Program-made: the position numbers and the translations under genes | The notes under the pieces: model-generated | Databases searched by the model: none | What the model saw: only the letters and a program-made list of their open reading frames with translations | Told to the model about the DNA's origin: nothing | Shown: positions 62,801 to 64,000 of the stretch, piece by piece | How positions within the stretch are numbered: the stretch's first letter is position 1 | How the letters are laid out: every line of letters starts with the position of its first letter | DNA from: Colius striatus | Taxonomy: Eukaryota; Chordata; Aves; Coliiformes; Coliidae | Direction: 5' to 3' | DNA length: 64,000 nucleotides | NCBI RefSeq assembly: GCF_028858725.1 | Contig: NC_084763.1 | Location: 6,386,001-6,450,000, forward strand

Positions 62801-63300
62801 TCATAGAATCACAGGATGGTAGGGTTGGAAGGGACCTGTAGAGATCATCCAGTCCAACCCCCCTGCCAAAGCAGGTCCCACCTAGATCAGATCACACAGG
62901 AACGTGTCCAGCTGGGTTTTGAAGACTTCAAAGGAAGGAGCCTCCACACCCTCCCTGGGCAGCCTGTGCCAGGGCTCCCTCACTGAAACAGGGAAAGAGT
63001 TTTTTCTTATATTTAAGTGGAACTTTTTGTGTTCCATCTTCATCCCATCACCCCTTGTGCTGTCACCAGATACAATAGGAAAAAGTGATGCCCCAACATT
63101 CTGACACCCACCATTTAAATATTTGTAAATATTAATGAGATCCCCCCTCAGTCTCCTCTTCTCCAGACTAAACAGCCCGAGGTCCTGCAGCCTTTCCTCA
63201 TAAGGAAGATGCTCCAGTCCCCTGATCATCTTGGTGGCCCTGTGCTGGACTCTCTTCAGAAGTTCCCCGTCCCTCTTGAGCTGGGGAGCCCAGAGTCCTG
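62801..63300 (-). mobile_element. CR1 LINE 3' fragment with open ORF2 tail
   Basis: On the plus strand it opens TCATAGAATCACAGGATGG and GTTGGAAGGGACC, and ends near CTGGGGAGCCCAGAGTCC. On the minus strand a frame of about 115 codons (63229-62882) runs uninterrupted to the natural ORF2 stop. It includes SYEERL-type (here [18 protein letters not shown]) and FKTQLDTFLCDLI segments. The intact tail suggests a comparatively recent insertion, but the 5' truncation makes it non-autonomous. Confidence 0.96.
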
Positions 63301-64000
63301 GAATTCCAGAGACGGGGGAATCGGTTCTTTGAGGACTGGAGAAAACTTATGAAGGAATAGGAAGAAACTTCAGATATGGTCAAAGAAAAGACCGTACAAG
63401 ACTAAAGCTGAAAAATAAAATTAAAGATGTTAGCAATTACTCTCAGGATATTAACAGCCATCACTACTATGTTGTCACGGGGGGGAAAAGGCATTACAGC
63501 ATCAAAGGAAACAAGGAATGTAATGAAGAAAGAAATTAGAGGAGTAATTTGCATCTATTTGGTGGTACAATCTTCAGAGACACTTTTGTTAATTAGAAAG
63601 TTTGAGCTGTACATATTAAGAGTACCAAGAGGCTGGGGGAAGTCTCCGGAGATGTTGCGAGGCAGCAATTTGGATGGTCACAGAACATTTCTATAGCCTC
63701 ACAACTTATCAGCAAAATGAGTTATTTTTCCCTTCATCACTTGAAACTTGACAGTCAGAAGGGAAAACTACCAAACTCTTGCAGGAGCCTGTTTCTGTGA
63801 ACAAACATAACACTGAAAAACTCATCTTTTCTTCCAGACCTTTTGATAAGATGATGTTAATGGCATAGTCCCTCTATCCACTGGGGTGGGACTGTATTTG
63901 AGTGCACCCAGTCTTACTTGTGACCATCTTCTCTAGTGTTGTGGTGTTTATTCCTTTCTTATTATACTTTTGTAGGTGTTTAGAGGCTCAGTTATCTGTT
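63301..64000. other. Intergenic DNA at the right edge
   Basis: This is unique sequence after the last CR1 copy. It includes a G6 run near 63480 and short A-rich tracts. Nothing gene-like was seen. Confidence 0.5.

Noticed and set aside
1..64000. AP-1 sites (TGACTCA/TGAGTCA) as a possible TMEM158 regulatory signature
   Set aside because: The copies I noticed (for example 777, 9161, 29869, 37857) are about as many as expected by chance in 64 kb, and none clusters near the TMEM158 promoter.

Overview
The window looks like avian nuclear DNA from a gene-poor stretch of the kind orthologous to human 3p21.31. Three things point to a bird. It has about ten truncated CR1 LINE copies, several ending in the CR1-type 3' tail of ATTCTATG-like units. 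It has a solo LTR related to bird endogenous retrovirus LTRs. Its interspersed repeat load is very low, and its genes sit in compact, very GC-rich CpG islands. The species cannot be named from this sequence.

Layout: positions 1-4071 are most simply the 5' part of a first intron of a minus-strand gene. Its first coding exon (4072-4147) encodes a signal peptide and ends in a clean splice donor inside a CpG island (about 3500-4370). The order and strand relative to TMEM158 match CDCP1 in other vertebrates, so I call it CDCP1 exon 1 by inference. Positions 4400-42750 are intergenic: CR1 fragments near 4.6, 11.4, 19.6 and 21.8 kb, a possible MIR-like relic at 20.1 kb, a solo LTR with perfect 5-bp target-site duplications at 33.8-34.8 kb, and otherwise unique AT-rich DNA. 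Positions 42755-44790 hold the one gene I recognise with confidence: TMEM158 on the minus strand, with a single-exon 318-codon reading frame, a 3' UTR carrying a three-copy 37-bp GC-rich repeat and a poly(A) signal, a long 5' leader and a TATA-like element. Positions 44930-64000 are again intergenic, with five CR1 fragments concentrated in the last 12 kb.

Function: TMEM158 (Ras-induced senescence 1) and the putative CDCP1 both encode membrane proteins of the secretory pathway and are neighbours in the same orientation in human. Nothing here shows that they act together. I found no tRNA, rRNA, CRISPR or gene-cluster-like system, and no convincing undescribed system. The most interesting items are the TMEM158 leader and 3' UTR architecture, the LTR insertion with both target-site duplications intact, an RFX X-box-like palindrome at 37.67 kb, and a few stretches that could be conserved noncoding elements. 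All motif and conservation statements need alignment to other bird genomes.
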